A DNA stretch of 64,000 nt, from NCBI GenBank assembly GCA_021014945.1, contig MU266485.1, forward strand, positions 1 through 64,000. The letters run 5' to 3'. This document shows positions 46,854 through 57,469 of the stretch, one piece after another (position 1 is the first letter of the stretch; every line of letters starts with the position of its first letter). Below the pieces are notes generated by a model, which saw only the letters and a program-made list of their open reading frames with translations, was not told the origin of the DNA and did no database searches. This stretch comes from Leucogyrophana mollusca. Lineage: Eukaryota; Basidiomycota; Agaricomycetes; Boletales. The position numbers were made by a program, and so were the translations under genes.

Positions 46854-48209
46854 ATGGCATTCCGTATAACCGCCCCGAGACCTCTCCACAACGTGCTCTC
46901 TGCATTTGTTGCAGCGGTTGGCCGTCTTGACAAATCGTTCTCGCCATCCGATACCCTTCAACGACTGAACAAGCACACCTTTACCGCCTCCGACTCCATC
47001 TATATCTTCCACCTACTTTTTGCGACGTTCTGGCTCATAATAATGGAAGTGCCGCCGTTCCCCTACAAGCTCGCTATTCCCTTGCTCTATGCGCTGGCCC
47101 TCCTCATTCCGTTCACCTCCCAGTTCTTCGTCCCCGCAACACCCGTATTCGCATGGCTTCTCACCTTTTACAGTCAAAAGTTCATCCCCACCGCCTACCG
47201 CCCAACAGTCCATGTTGCTCTCCTGCCAACACTTGAGTCCGTCCTGTACGGTGCTAATATATCCGACATCCTAACCCGTTTCACCCACCCCATTCTCGAC
47301 ATTGCAGCGTGGATTCCTTATGGTGTAGGCCACTACACCTTCCCACTTGTTCTTGCTGCCTTTCTCTGGCTCTTCCGCCCCGTCCTGGCACTCCGTACCT
47401 GGGCGAAGACGTTCGGATACATGAACGTTGTCGGTGTCCTCATACAGACCCTACTTCCCTGCTCCGCACCCTGGTACGAGGTCATTTACGGCCTCACACC
47501 CGCCGTATACGGAACACCCGGCTCCGCAGGCGGCCTTGCGCGCATTGACGCTATATTCGGAACCGAAGGGTATCAACGCGCATTCGGAGCGTCCCCTCTC
47601 GTATTTGGGGCTTTCCCGAGCCTGCACGCCGCATGGGCAACATTAGAGGCACTCTTCATCTCCCATTTCTTCCCGGACATGACGCGTTATGCATGGGGAT
47701 ATACGGGATTGCTGTACTGGAGCACGATGTACCTCACGCACCACTACCTCATCGACGTCGTCGGGGGCGCCTGTCTCGCCACTGCGTTCTTCTACCTCCT
47801 CATGCCTGATGAACTTAGCGCGGGGGGCGCGGCTTCGCCGCGGTCGAAATACGAGCGGTATGATTTGGAGAGCAGGAGAGCAGGAATGATGGGCCAGGAC
47901 GAGTTTGCGAGCGATACAGCGGAGTCCGCGGACTTGTCGGACGAGGGTGAGGAGGAGAATATCATGTACCGCTCGCCTAACCCTGCTGCACCACATGGAA
48001 ACGGAAATGGAAATGGGAGCGGGAATGGGAACGGGAACGAATCGGCACCTCCCTCGAAGGGGAGCGTCCGCAGTGGAGGCGGAGGGAGGAATCATCGGCA
48101 TACGGCAAGCATTGCCAGCCTTATCCGTGCTGATGAGCGAACGGAGGGGTGGAGCCCAATTGGTGGCTCTGGTTTCGTCTTCCCACCGGTTGTCGATAGC
48201 AGACGATAG
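46854..48209 (+). CDS. AUR1: Inositol phosphorylceramide synthase catalytic subunit (AUR1)
   Basis: Transfers phosphoinositol from phosphatidylinositol to ceramide in the Golgi; fungus-specific and the target of aureobasidin A. No introns are needed: 451 residues from the ATG at 46854. Multi-pass PAP2-like membrane protein. Conserved blocks include YGVGHYTFPLVLAAFLWLF, GYMNVVGVLIQTLLPCSAPW, YEVIYGLTPAVYGTPGSAGG, and the catalytic motifs FPSLHAAWATLEALF and THHYLIDVVGGACLATAFFY, carrying the His...His...Asp set. The C-terminal tail (from about 47850) is cytosolic-type, disordered, and contains an acidic patch and a run of Gly-Asn repeats around 47998-48040. The lack of introns is unusual compared with its neighbours. 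An antisense open frame of 210 codons overlaps it and is rejected. Confidence 0.95.
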   Translation: MAFRITAPRPLHNVLSAFVAAVGRLDKSFSPSDTLQRLNKHTFTASDSIYIFHLLFATFWLIIMEVPPFPYKLAIPLLYALALLIPFTSQFFVPATPVFAWLLTFYSQKFIPTAYRPTVHVALLPTLESVLYGANISDILTRFTHPILDIAAWIPYGVGHYTFPLVLAAFLWLFRPVLALRTWAKTFGYMNVVGVLIQTLLPCSAPWYEVIYGLTPAVYGTPGSAGGLARIDAIFGTEGYQRAFGASPLVFGAFPSLHAAWATLEALFISHFFPDMTRYAWGYTGLLYWSTMYLTHHYLIDVVGGACLATAFFYLLMPDELSAGGAASPRSKYERYDLESRRAGMMGQDEFASDTAESADLSDEGEEENIMYRSPNPAAPHGNGNGNGSGNGNGNESAPPSKGSVRSGGGGRNHRHTASIASLIRADERTEGWSPIGGSGFVFPPVVDSRR

Positions 48210-48719
48210 TATATTATCTTTGCGAACAGCACTTTGCTTAGGAAAGATACCGATGCCACGCACACAAACGCACAAGTACTACGACTACTACGACCATCTG
48301 ATGATGTTAATACTTCTATCTCATCTGTGTATACCCGGTAGACGTACCCGCAATATATCGATGGTTAATGGTGTATATGGCTTGAGCGTGAACTCGAATA
48401 ATGGTCTCGTCTTCAGTGCCGGCGCCAAACACCTTCGCTTTACCCTGTGGTCATAATACACCGAGACCCCGCGTTTGTGGCAGACATCAGTGTTTCTGAA
48501 GTTTAAAGTGGGGCAGCGGCGGCTATCAGGGCCATGGCGGGCGATCTCTGGCAGCTACTTATTGCTGAAGCCTGAGGACGAAGCACTAGTGTGAACAAAG
48601 GCAAAGACAGGTGCTGCGTTTGGTTCCGTGTGTCGGAACTCGGCACCCGTGCGATATAAAGATAATGGCTCGTTATACACTCTTTAGTATATACCATTGC
48701 ATTTTCCTCGATGTAAAAT
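48210..48719. other. Convergent intergenic region, AUR1 / dioxygenase
   Basis: Contains the 3' ends of both converging genes. A CACAAACGCACAAG-type run lies near 48260. No gene is seen. Confidence 0.35.
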
Positions 48720-49811
48720 TCAGTTGCTCTGGGAGTAACCCACCTCACCCTGGACACCTTCCTGCATGTCGATAAGTGATTTGAGCATGGCGCTTCCCCT
48801 CTGATTTGCACCCAGTGCCTCGCGGAACTTGTCCTCCTTCATCCACTTCAATCCATGTTGAAGCACATTGCGTGCCCGCGTATTGCCTCCTCGAATGTCG
48901 CCAACGCAAGCGTGGAGAGTAGCTCTGCGCTGCTTCGAATCATACGCAGCACAATGCAGGATGTTCGAGTTATAGAAAACTGTTTCTCCCGCTTTACAAA
49001 GGCAACAGCGATAAGCTTGGCGTGATAACGGAATGAACATAACGCACGCTGCAAGGTTACTTGGATTGCGCCGGGCATGTCCATCGGGTCTTTGGGAGGT
49101 GCTTGCGTCATCGAATGAACTCTTTGCTCGTCGGTCCTAGAGTTTTTGTGCGATTTGGGCACAACATACAGACAGGAGTCTTTGTACATGGCTCTGGGAA
49201 CACATTAGGGTCGACAGCTCCTATGACTAGTCCTGGCGAAAGGGCACGCACGTGTTCCATTGCACCTAGCTCCTCCTTTAGCAAATATTATATCAAAAGC
49301 TGAGAGGAAACTTACGCCATGAGTCCAAATTCCAAGAGCCTTCCGCTCTTCTTCTTCTGTAGCATCTTCCTTCACGTCATCGCGGTGCCAGCGAAGCGCG
49401 AAATCATGAGACTCGGGGTTTATCAAGAGATTGAAGAGTTCTAGAAGTCAAGTTTTCTACCAACATGATATCCCATACTAACACATGCTTACCCATTTGT
49501 AACTGCTCTTCACTGCACTCCAAGAGCTCTGCCGTCGTATTCACCAGTGCGTCCGATGTATACCATTTAGCAAAGGCGGGTTCACCGAGATCTGGGTGCA
49601 TGACATGCTGCACTCCCCAGGAGTCCGGGTTGTCATTGTCAAACGGGGGGAACTGCTTCCCCACCGTCCGACGATGTGGCCATTCGCCAGTCCTTGTCTT
49701 CTTGATGACGCGATCGCATGCATCTTCAAGCTCCTTGACATCTCCAGGAGGAATGAGACCGGGAACTATGACAAAGCCCTGTTCCTCGTACTGTTGTTTA
49801 GCGGAAGACAT
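48720..49811 (-). CDS. Phytanoyl-CoA dioxygenase family protein (PhyH-like)
   Basis: A non-haem Fe(II)/2-oxoglutarate oxygenase fold. The start at 49811 reads MSSAKQQYEEQGFVIVPGLI, the usual opening of the family. The iron-binding HxD is in FALRWHRDDVKED; the distal histidine is in SNILHCAAYD, followed by the 2-oxoglutarate-binding arginine in QRRATLHACVGD. Four or more exons join as EEQLQM|ELFNLL, IWTHGV|QWNTCLY, IQVTL|QAGETVF. C-terminus is KSLIDMQEGVQGEVGYSQSN. Fungal members act in secondary metabolism or lipid oxidation, and no neighbour indicates a pathway. Length about 290 residues, normal for the family. Confidence 0.88.
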
Positions 49812-50162
49812 TGTCAGTCAGCAGTGTCACTGTCAGTCGTGAGAAGAGTAGAAAATAGAATGAACGGGGCGTCGAGCATCGCTCTTATATGTTTGTCGAC
49901 GGATCTATCACTTGCGGCCATATGATGCGATACGGCCCCAGAAGGATAGGAGGGGTATAAGCACATGTGTGTGGGCTCAACGACCGCGCGGTGAACGGTC
50001 TCTATATAAGTACAGATTAGCCGAGTCCAAAATGGTGGTATGGGCAAGAATGTATGATGCAAGATATACCATAGTCCGCAGTACTGCACTCAAAATCACC
50101 AACAACACAGCAAGGAACCATGCAGTAGTCCAAAATGGAGAAACAAGGAATTTGCAGAGGCA
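49812..50162. promoter_or_regulatory. Promoter side of the PhyH-like gene
   Basis: A TATATAG-type box (minus strand, about 50000-50006, read from CTATATAAGTAC on the plus strand) lies about 190 bases upstream of the minus-strand start at 49811. The same spacing is seen for the TATA box of the 21112 gene. The distal part contains the 3' end of the next minus-strand gene. Confidence 0.4.
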
Positions 50163-53100
50163 TTACCCTTCTGTGGTGACCTTGATCTGAGATCGTAAGC
50201 GGTTTAGAACCTGCTTCGACACCCGCTCGTGCCCCTCCACTGCACTCCGGAAGGTCGTGGGTAGCTCAAGTCGCTCCTTCCCTACTATAATCCAGACCTT
50301 GTAACTGGTACTCCCAGGGACAATTTCATGATGGAACTGAGGGGCTGCAAGACGGTGTTCGCTGCAATAATCTGTATGATTGGCTATAAGCTGGACCCTC
50401 AACGATCTCTGATTGCAATCCGTACCTGTCAGCGCCTTGACATGTGATTTCGAGGGATTGGGCTGGGTGCTCGGTTCTCTGGCAAGCGACGAGGAGTCAG
50501 ATGGGGTAGAATTTCGGGTCTCCCTTTTCTGCTTTTTGGATTGGTTCTTCTTCCGGAAATGCTCTCCGCCAGACGGGCCTTGCGAATTACCTCCCGTGTT
50601 CTCACCTGTTGCAGTCGACCCGTCAGTACGAGCGAGCGATGATCACGAAAGTACTGTTACTTGTCGCGTGGGGCCCTTTCTTCTTCGATCCCTGGCGAGG
50701 GCGCTGCAGTGTATGACCAGTGGATCCTGCTTGGGGTGCAACGTGAGGTGCATGCAAAGGACCATAGCTGCCGTTAGCAGGCCCAGGAGCGTCAGAATAG
50801 GGAAGTGCAGAGTACGAAGACGGAGGGTAGGGCGGAACAAAAAGCTGGGGGTGCATACCACCCGGCGGAGGATAAGGCGGGAAAGCGCCATACAGGTGCG
50901 GCGCAGGGGGATACGGAGCAGCATATGGCCCCGGTATGAAGTGCTCGGGAACCCCAGCGTAAGAAAACGGAGGAGCAGCGTGAGCTGGTGGATGTCCGGG
51001 ATACGCATAGGCTCCAGGATGGATATTCCCCGCATTGTAAGGGACCGCAGACCCACCAACGCCCCTGTGATCAGCGTGGTAGTGGTCTGATGGATGTCCT
51101 GCCTGTGCAGAGCCCCATGAAGGACCAGTGCCACTTGATCCTGGGGAGTTGTGGTCCTGCTGCCCGCCACGCTTGGCAGTCCCTCCCTGCCCATGACCAC
51201 CAGAACTCGAGCCCGCGTCCGACAAGGCAACCTCACCCTCCTCCTCGACCGTGCCTTTCTTACGCTTCTTATACTCTTTGCGATCCTCGAATGTATCGCT
51301 TTCCTCTGGCTGCTTTCTCTTCCCGAGCTTCCGAGAGGCGTTGGGATCATAGTTCTTCATCAAGAACGGACTCTCATACCCCAGAGGAGGAGGCTCTCCC
51401 CGGAAACGCAGGAACTCAATCGCCCCTTGTTCAGCCGCTTGGCAGATGACTCCGATCTTAGCATCTGCCTTCGTGCGGTACTCGGCTGGGACGGTGAACT
51501 TGCGGATCTCAGCTGGCGTGGGCTCAATAGAGAGCTCGAGTATCATCGTGCATCCAAATGCTAGAGCAGCATGAGCACAGCACCGTCCTAGAAAGGCGTC
51601 AACTCACCATCCTTTTCCTTATCATACTCGTATCGGGGATGCATCCCTGGTCTTATCTTGTTGCACTCGGAAGCAAGTACTGGGGAGATATGCTCGCTGA
51701 CCCAGCTTCGAATCAACGAGGTAACCTTATTTTCCACTGCTGCACCAATCGATCGAATGTAATCCCCGATTTTCTGGGACATCGCTTGGAAGCACACAGC
51801 AGCTTTTGCCTCAGCGCGCTTTGGAAAGCGAGGGTCAACCAGGTAAGCTCGGGATTCGCCTGGTCGTTCCAGTTTGAGGAGACACCCATGCACTATCATG
51901 GCGTTTAGCTGCAAAATACAAGGGAATGATAGGGGGCTTACATCCTGGCGTACCGTCAGAGGTGAAGATAAATGTCGTGGTCAGTTTACTCCCCCTGGCA
52001 GCCTGTATCATGCTGTTGAGCCAGCCTGGCGCATTGATGTCAGATGCACTCTTTTCTTTGAAATCCTCGGGAAACGGGCGGGGAAGGGTATCATAAAAAC
52101 CTTGTAACGTCAATGGCTGCGCGGCTTGAGAGGGGTTGGGAACCTCGTCTGAAATCGTGCGGATGAATAGCTGGGGGGATACGGGACGAGTTTGACCATT
52201 GCCATGTTTTATGAACTCGAGAACGCCCTCGTCCACCGCAATCTTGGCACAAGCACTCTTTGCTTCCGCGTAAGTGGCGAAGACAGTGTCCGACGAATAT
52301 ACGCGAACAGAGTGGGGGGAGAGCTCTATTCGAAGAGCGCAGCCTTGTTCTAGGCTTGAGTCAGTATAAACGCACTGAGGGACCGTAGTTTGCAAACGAA
52401 CTGTGACCAATCTTAGGCTCGAATAACGCAACCCAATGAGGGACAACGCTGCCTGCTCGCCATTCGACACAGCAAGCTTCGATTGCGCTCACAGACGGGT
52501 CGGTTGCTTCGGTTTGAGACGTAGATGCCGACATTGTGGTTTGATTGTCTTGTGGCGGGCCTATGGAAGCTAATACGAGTCCGCGGTTGGCCTTGGACGC
52601 GTCCGGATCACCTTTGAAGAGAAACTCGAGTGCGCCCATTTCTATCGCTATCTTAGCTGCTTCGGCCTTGGCTTCATTCTTTCGCGAGAACGTTGGTTTG
52701 GTCGTGTACGATCGCTTCGAACCATCACGGAGCGTGATCGTCAGCACGCATTGCTTGCCTGAAGAATATACATCTGAATGTCAGCGGGAGACGGCGTACA
52801 GAATGGACTCACTGCTGGGCCCATCGTCCTCCATGAAGTTGAATTGTAGAGGTTCGATGCTGCCACAGACACGCTGACATGCCTGGTGCAGACGAGTCAC
52901 CGCGTTCACGCTTACTGTCTCTGTCGGCTTGCTGGGCGTTATCGGCACTGGCGGCAGCGGCTCGGCGAGTGGGGTGGGCGGCGGGACAGTCTGGTGGAGT
53001 TCCTTGCTGTCATACGGAGTAGGAGTCTGGAGATACGCGTTCAACGAGAGACTGCCGAGATTTGCCAAGTTCTGGGAGACCAGGTCGAAGGCGCTGGCGC

Positions 53101-53170
53101 AGGTCTCCTCCAATTCTGAGTCAACTGCTCCGCTGCAAGTGCTATCTCTCGCAGCAAGAACTGGTGGCAT
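50163..53170 (-). CDS. Protein with five dsRNA-binding-domain-like repeats
   Basis: I do not know a named homologue. Six exons (53170-52813, 52758-52402, 52349-51942, 51892-51608, 51560-50661, 50605-50163) sum to 2751 bases, 916 residues. The protein repeats one module: an N-terminal helix, then a strand, then a helix with EAKxxxAKIAxExGxLEFL. Repeat 1 has AVTRLHQACQRVCGS ... CVLTITLRDG ... NEAKAEAAKIAIEMGALEFL; repeat 2 CALRIELSPH ... AEAKSACAKIAVDEGVLEFI; repeat 3 CLLKLERPGE ... AEAKAAVCFQAMSQ; repeat 4 CTMILELSIE ... ADAKIGVICQAAEQGAIEFL. After a Pro/Tyr-rich disordered stretch, repeat 5 reads YKVWIIVGKERLELPTTFRS. This is the alpha-beta-beta-beta-alpha order of a dsRBD. Basic patches (KKRKKG, GSKKKGPH) fit RNA binding. 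An ATG at 53293 would add 41 residues. Confidence 0.8.
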
Positions 53171-54214
53171 TTGGGGCGCTTTGGCCTGCCAGACGTGGCC
53201 ACTACTCAGCCGTGTGCGGCAGTTGGAGAGTTTGTGTTGGGCCTGAAGTGTCACTTCCCACTGCCCAGGCCCCAGTGCGTGTAAAAATGCCACAGACGCG
53301 ATGCAGCCTCAACGTAGCCCAATAAGTACGTTATGTATGTATGGACTGCCAGTCAAAAATTATTCAAAATGCTCCAGATTCGAAATAATTTCCCTTGTAA
53401 GATGGTGCCACACAGCTCTAGGTCACCGTATGCAAGGACACTCGTAATAAAAGAAAGCACTCCCATGAGCAGCAGCTGCGCAGCGCTATATAGCCATCCC
53501 GACGGGATTGGAGTACACAGGCCAGTTCACACTACCGGAAAGCCAGCCCCGTAGATCGTCAATATGCTTACGATTTCCGGCGCCGATATAGAGACGAGCA
53601 TCGAAGATGCTTGCATGCTCACCGTGCTTTAACTTTGAGATCTGTGTGAAGATCCCCCTTCGAAGGTGAGGTTGACCTATCTTCGGGCATGGTCGAAACC
53701 TTACTCACATTGGTCGGTGTGCATTTACGCCATGATATCGACTGAGGAAGGACGTCGGGCGTCCATGCCCTGCGCCAAGGGGGTGGCAGCGGGCGCTGTC
53801 CGTCTGTTCATTGTCCAGCGCCGGCTCATGCCATGCCCAGTGCTGGAACTTGGCCGTGGGATAAAACAACATGCCGTTCGGTTGGTTGCCCGTAATGCCC
53901 ATGCACAGGTTCGTGTATCAGGATCAATGGATCAGCAGTTGTGGAGGAATCAGCAATCTGCAAATAAGTTATCGAGCGCAGCAGCAAAATCACTGTGCGG
54001 AGGCTGTATTATGACCATCATGCTGTGCTTGCGAAACGTCGTGACCTCGTTGTTAAGAACCACACAGAGAAGCCAAGACTGTTACGAATTCTTTCCTTTC
54101 CTTTCATCATCTTTTGATTTTTTCATTGCCTTGCGCAACCGTACACCGTGTTCATTTCATCTTCTTCACGCCCTTTCACGCCCGGCTTGCATCCAACTAC
54201 CTTGAATTAATAGT
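53171..54214. other. About 1 kb divergent intergenic region
   Basis: Lies between the dsRBD-like gene (minus) and the Tvp38-like gene (plus). A plus-strand frame at 53666-54205 (179 codons) ends just before the Tvp38 start but shows no motif. A TATA-like CTATATAGCC lies near 53487. Promoters of both genes should be here. Confidence 0.35.
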
Positions 54215-56231
54215 ATGAACAATAACCCCGCTGCGACTTACCGTCCAAACGATTTTGGACCTGGCCCTGGAGGACCATATCAACCCTACGACTGGAGTAG
54301 TGGCACACAACCCCAAGATGCACCCTACGACGCCCGGCGAATTTCAAGAACCCCTAGTCCTACTCCCAGTGAGGCGGCAGAGCTAAAGAGGACGACATTA
54401 ATCGATTGGAGCGTCTTCAGAAACAAACAATTTTGGCTCCAGCGGAACACCATAAGTACTAAGCTCTGTGATGCATGTTCTCCTCCCCATTCACTAATGT
54501 CGATAAACCTGGGTTGTAGTTTGGTGTATTGCTGGGCTTCTTGCCGTTGTTCTTGGCGCGCTTTTCTACTTCTACCATGACCAAATAGTGAAGGCACTTC
54601 AACCTGCCGCCAATTGGATGCATGCGTGAGCTCAGAGTTTTTAGCCGCACGGGCATGTACCTGGCTAGATTAACTGATGAGAAATCAACAGTTTACCTGC
54701 CGGGTTCCTCATACCGATAGCAATATTCTTCGTAATATCATTCCCTCCGGTAAGCAATCAAACCGCCTCAAACGGGCTGTCATCGACATCGAATGTCTTA
54801 CCGCCGTCTTAGCTTTTTGGCCATGAAATACTCGCCATCCTTTGTGGTCTGGTCTGGGGTGTGGGAGTGGGTTTCGCTATTACGGCAGCGGGGACATTCA
54901 TTGGTGAAATCGGCAACTTCTAGTGCGTGGTCGTTTTTCCCTATCTCGCTGAGTCTAACTCCTCCCAGTGCATTCAAGTATTGCTGTCACGCTCGGGGTG
55001 AGAAGTTGGAACAGTCAGATGTCAAGTACGCTTGCTTGGCAAAGCTCGTGCGGGAGGGAGGGTTCAAAATTGCGGTGATAGCTCGATACAGTGCTATACC
55101 AGGTCATTGTAAGTTGTCTGCTTTGTGCCGATGCATGGATCATTTTTATCTTAAACGTCCTCCAGTCACCACGGCTATATTCGCGGTTTGCGGAATGGAT
55201 ATTTTGACCTTTTGTGCCGCAGCCTTCTTGTCCCTTCCGAAGCAGTTCGTGACGGTGTATATTGGCGTCTTGTTGGAAGACACTAACTGTAGGTTTGCCT
55301 ATCACTCCTCATCAGTACCCTGCTCACAGTTCTGTTTCTTTTTTTGTAGCGGCGGACAACACGAAGAACACGATCCTCAGCTATGTTGTCGGCACGATCA
55401 CATTCGTCGTCACTATTGCAGCAATGCACTACATCCAACGACAAGTGAACAAGGTGAAGCCGGATATCATCTACCAAAGACGCAAAGCCCGGTTAGTCCC
55501 CCCCCTTTTTCTTTAGCTTTGGCTCCCGGCCTAAATTGTACCATTGCAGTCAAGCAAAGATGGAGCGTGCAGGAAGCCTATATCAAAATGGCGGTGTCCT
55601 AGAGTCCACGGCGGACGTCGTATTCAATCCCAACAGCTCCGATACTGACGTACCCCTCACTGGTTCTGACCAGCCCTATGACCCTCCATACCAGCAGTGG
55701 GACAGCGCAGGTCGTGCAGTTGGGTACTCCCGTGATCCCAGGATGTATGCCCCCCAGCCACGACGTGGGGACAACCCGCTTGCCTCCGCCCGGATGCTCT
55801 CCGACGACGCTACGCGGGATGCTCAGACTCCCCTCCGTCAGGAAAGTACAGATACCGTCACCTGGGAGACGGAAAATAATGCAGCGCAAGGACCCGGACA
55901 AAGTTATCGTCTGAACTCCCTTCCTCCTTCTGAGCCGCTCCGCAACCCTTTCCAGGAGAGCACTGAGACAGTGCATCAAGCATCGTATGCTCCGCCACCT
56001 GGCCCTCCGCCACGAGTGCAATCCCCAGCCCAATACGCCTCCTATGGTGCAGAACCACCTTCCACGTCGCCTCTACCTACACCTCCCTTCGGTGCCATGT
56101 CCCCTCAGGCGCCTGGTGGAGCCTCAACATACGCATTCGGTTCTCCCCAACACAGCTTCGGCAGCCCGCGCGTTCCGCAACCTCGGGTAACCTCTCCCCC
56201 TCCACCCAGCTATCGCACCGCGGCTCAATAG
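54215..56231 (+). CDS. Tvp38/TMEM64 (VTT/DedA, SNARE-associated) family membrane protein
   Basis: A Golgi or ER membrane protein of the VTT superfamily; relatives act in Golgi traffic and as lipid scramblases. The start at 54215 gives a disordered cytosolic N-terminus (MNNNPAATYRPNDFGPGPGG) and then a first helix, split by introns: VLLGFLAVVLGALFYFYHD. Core motifs are LPAGFLIPIAIFFVISFPP, LFGHEILAILCGLVWGVGVG, FAITAAGTFIGEIGNF, CARGEKLEQSDVKYACLAK and IAVIARYSAIPGHF, the re-entrant loop with the conserved Arg-Tyr-Ser. ILTFCAAAFLSLPKQFVTVY and LSYVVGTITFVVTIAAMHYI follow. The long C-terminal tail (last exon, from about 55550) is Pro/Ser-rich and disordered, with PPPGPPPRVQSP. Seven or eight exons. 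Confidence 0.88.
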
Positions 56232-57469
56232 TCCCGCCACACTATCGGGTCGTGTCAGAACTTGGCTTGGATTTGGAGCGCCCCGGTGTTTGTGGGCGCT
56301 TGGCCATGGACACTTTTGCAGCTTCAAGCGAAGTCTACACATAACTTACTTATTATATTTGTCTCAATTCTTACATTGACTCGTCGCTCGCTCGTTGATG
56401 CATGTGTCCCCGTGTTTTCGTGTGCTTGTAGCGCTGTGTATAGTTAAATTCTACTACTCACTTGCATTAGCTGACTCTGAGATAACTTATAAATGATACC
56501 CAACCTTGTTTCCATCCTCCACAACTCGACGATATTTCCGTTGAATGTGGGACGTATGCTAAAGCCATCTTGCCATTCTATGCCTTTCGAGACTCAGTGA
56601 CTGAGGCGAGAGGGGGGGGGGAAAGAAACAAAGAATCATATTGCGTGCGGAGTACATCGGAGGTTCGGGAAACGAGTGACTATGAGGGAAGGTGGGATTG
56701 GGCGAGAGCCCGAAGGGCTCTCCGGCCCGAAACGCTGGTGCGAACCTGAGAGTCAAGATGAGCTGCGAGGGCGGGTGGGCACCGAGCAGGTCGATGCCGC
56801 CGCCCTAGATACTCAGAGTGTCGTACGCGGCGCGTCGGACAAATGTTCTTCGAGGGAGGGGGACTTACGGGTGGACAGGGGAGTGGGGGAACATTTGGCT
56901 GCACCCTGAGAGAGGGAGAGGCGGGCGGGCGCAAAGGAACGAGAATGGGCCGCGAAGCTTGCGGCCGTGTAGTGCAGCGATGTGGGCGGAAGCAAGAAAG
57001 ACGCGCCACATCGCTTACTCATCCATAGACTAAATTCTGCGCTGGCCTCGTGCCTCGGCCAACGCAGAATACCAGCCATGTTTACGCCTTACGCCCAAGT
57101 AAACTTGCTTTTCCTGGTCCATCACACAGGTTTAGTGCGTTTAGCGAGCTCAGGCTCCCACCCCACAGTCGGCTTGCCATGATAACAAATCGGCGTGTCA
57201 CTTGGCCTCGAGGCACATAACATACCCATCATACATATAGAGCAGGCTCCACTGTGCCTTGGAACCTCGTCTCATACATTCTTTCCCGTCCTCTCTACTT
57301 GGGAGAGACGTGGTCTCAGCCGTCTGATTCAGCGCTAGATTGCCAGTGCAAGCTGTTAGGGTCGAGCGCGCTGTCGTTTTCCTTGGAATCCAGCACTCAA
57401 AGCCATACTATACCTCTTTCCTGTGAAGCCCCCCGGGTCGTGTGGTCTCACGGTGTTGCATGGAATAGC
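56232..57469. other. 1.2 kb without a recognised gene
   Basis: Overlapping short frames on both strands between 56560 and 57180 have skewed composition (G-rich on the plus strand, with a run of nine G near 56613) but no family motif. I see a palindrome-like GAGAGCCCGAAGGGCTCTC at 56704-56722. The end nearest 57470 should hold the promoter of the first DUF4238-kinase gene. Confidence 0.4.

Noticed and set aside
47998..48040. GGAAAT-type short tandem repeat treated as a microsatellite
   Set aside because: It is inside AUR1 and codes for a Gly-Asn run in the disordered tail, so it is described there and not as a separate repeat.
47643..48275. 210-codon open frame antisense to AUR1
   Set aside because: It lies wholly over a well-supported AUR1 coding exon and shows no family motif; high-GC codon use makes long antisense frames common.
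50413..51350. Long frames in other phases over the dsRBD-like gene (plus 50413-51090, minus 50643-51350)
   Set aside because: They are Arg- and Leu-rich shadows of the Pro/Tyr-rich exon and lack any domain.
53666..54205. 179-codon frame just upstream of the Tvp38 start
   Set aside because: Ends ten bases before the Tvp38 ATG, and the Cys/Arg-rich translation has no domain; more likely promoter and leader sequence.
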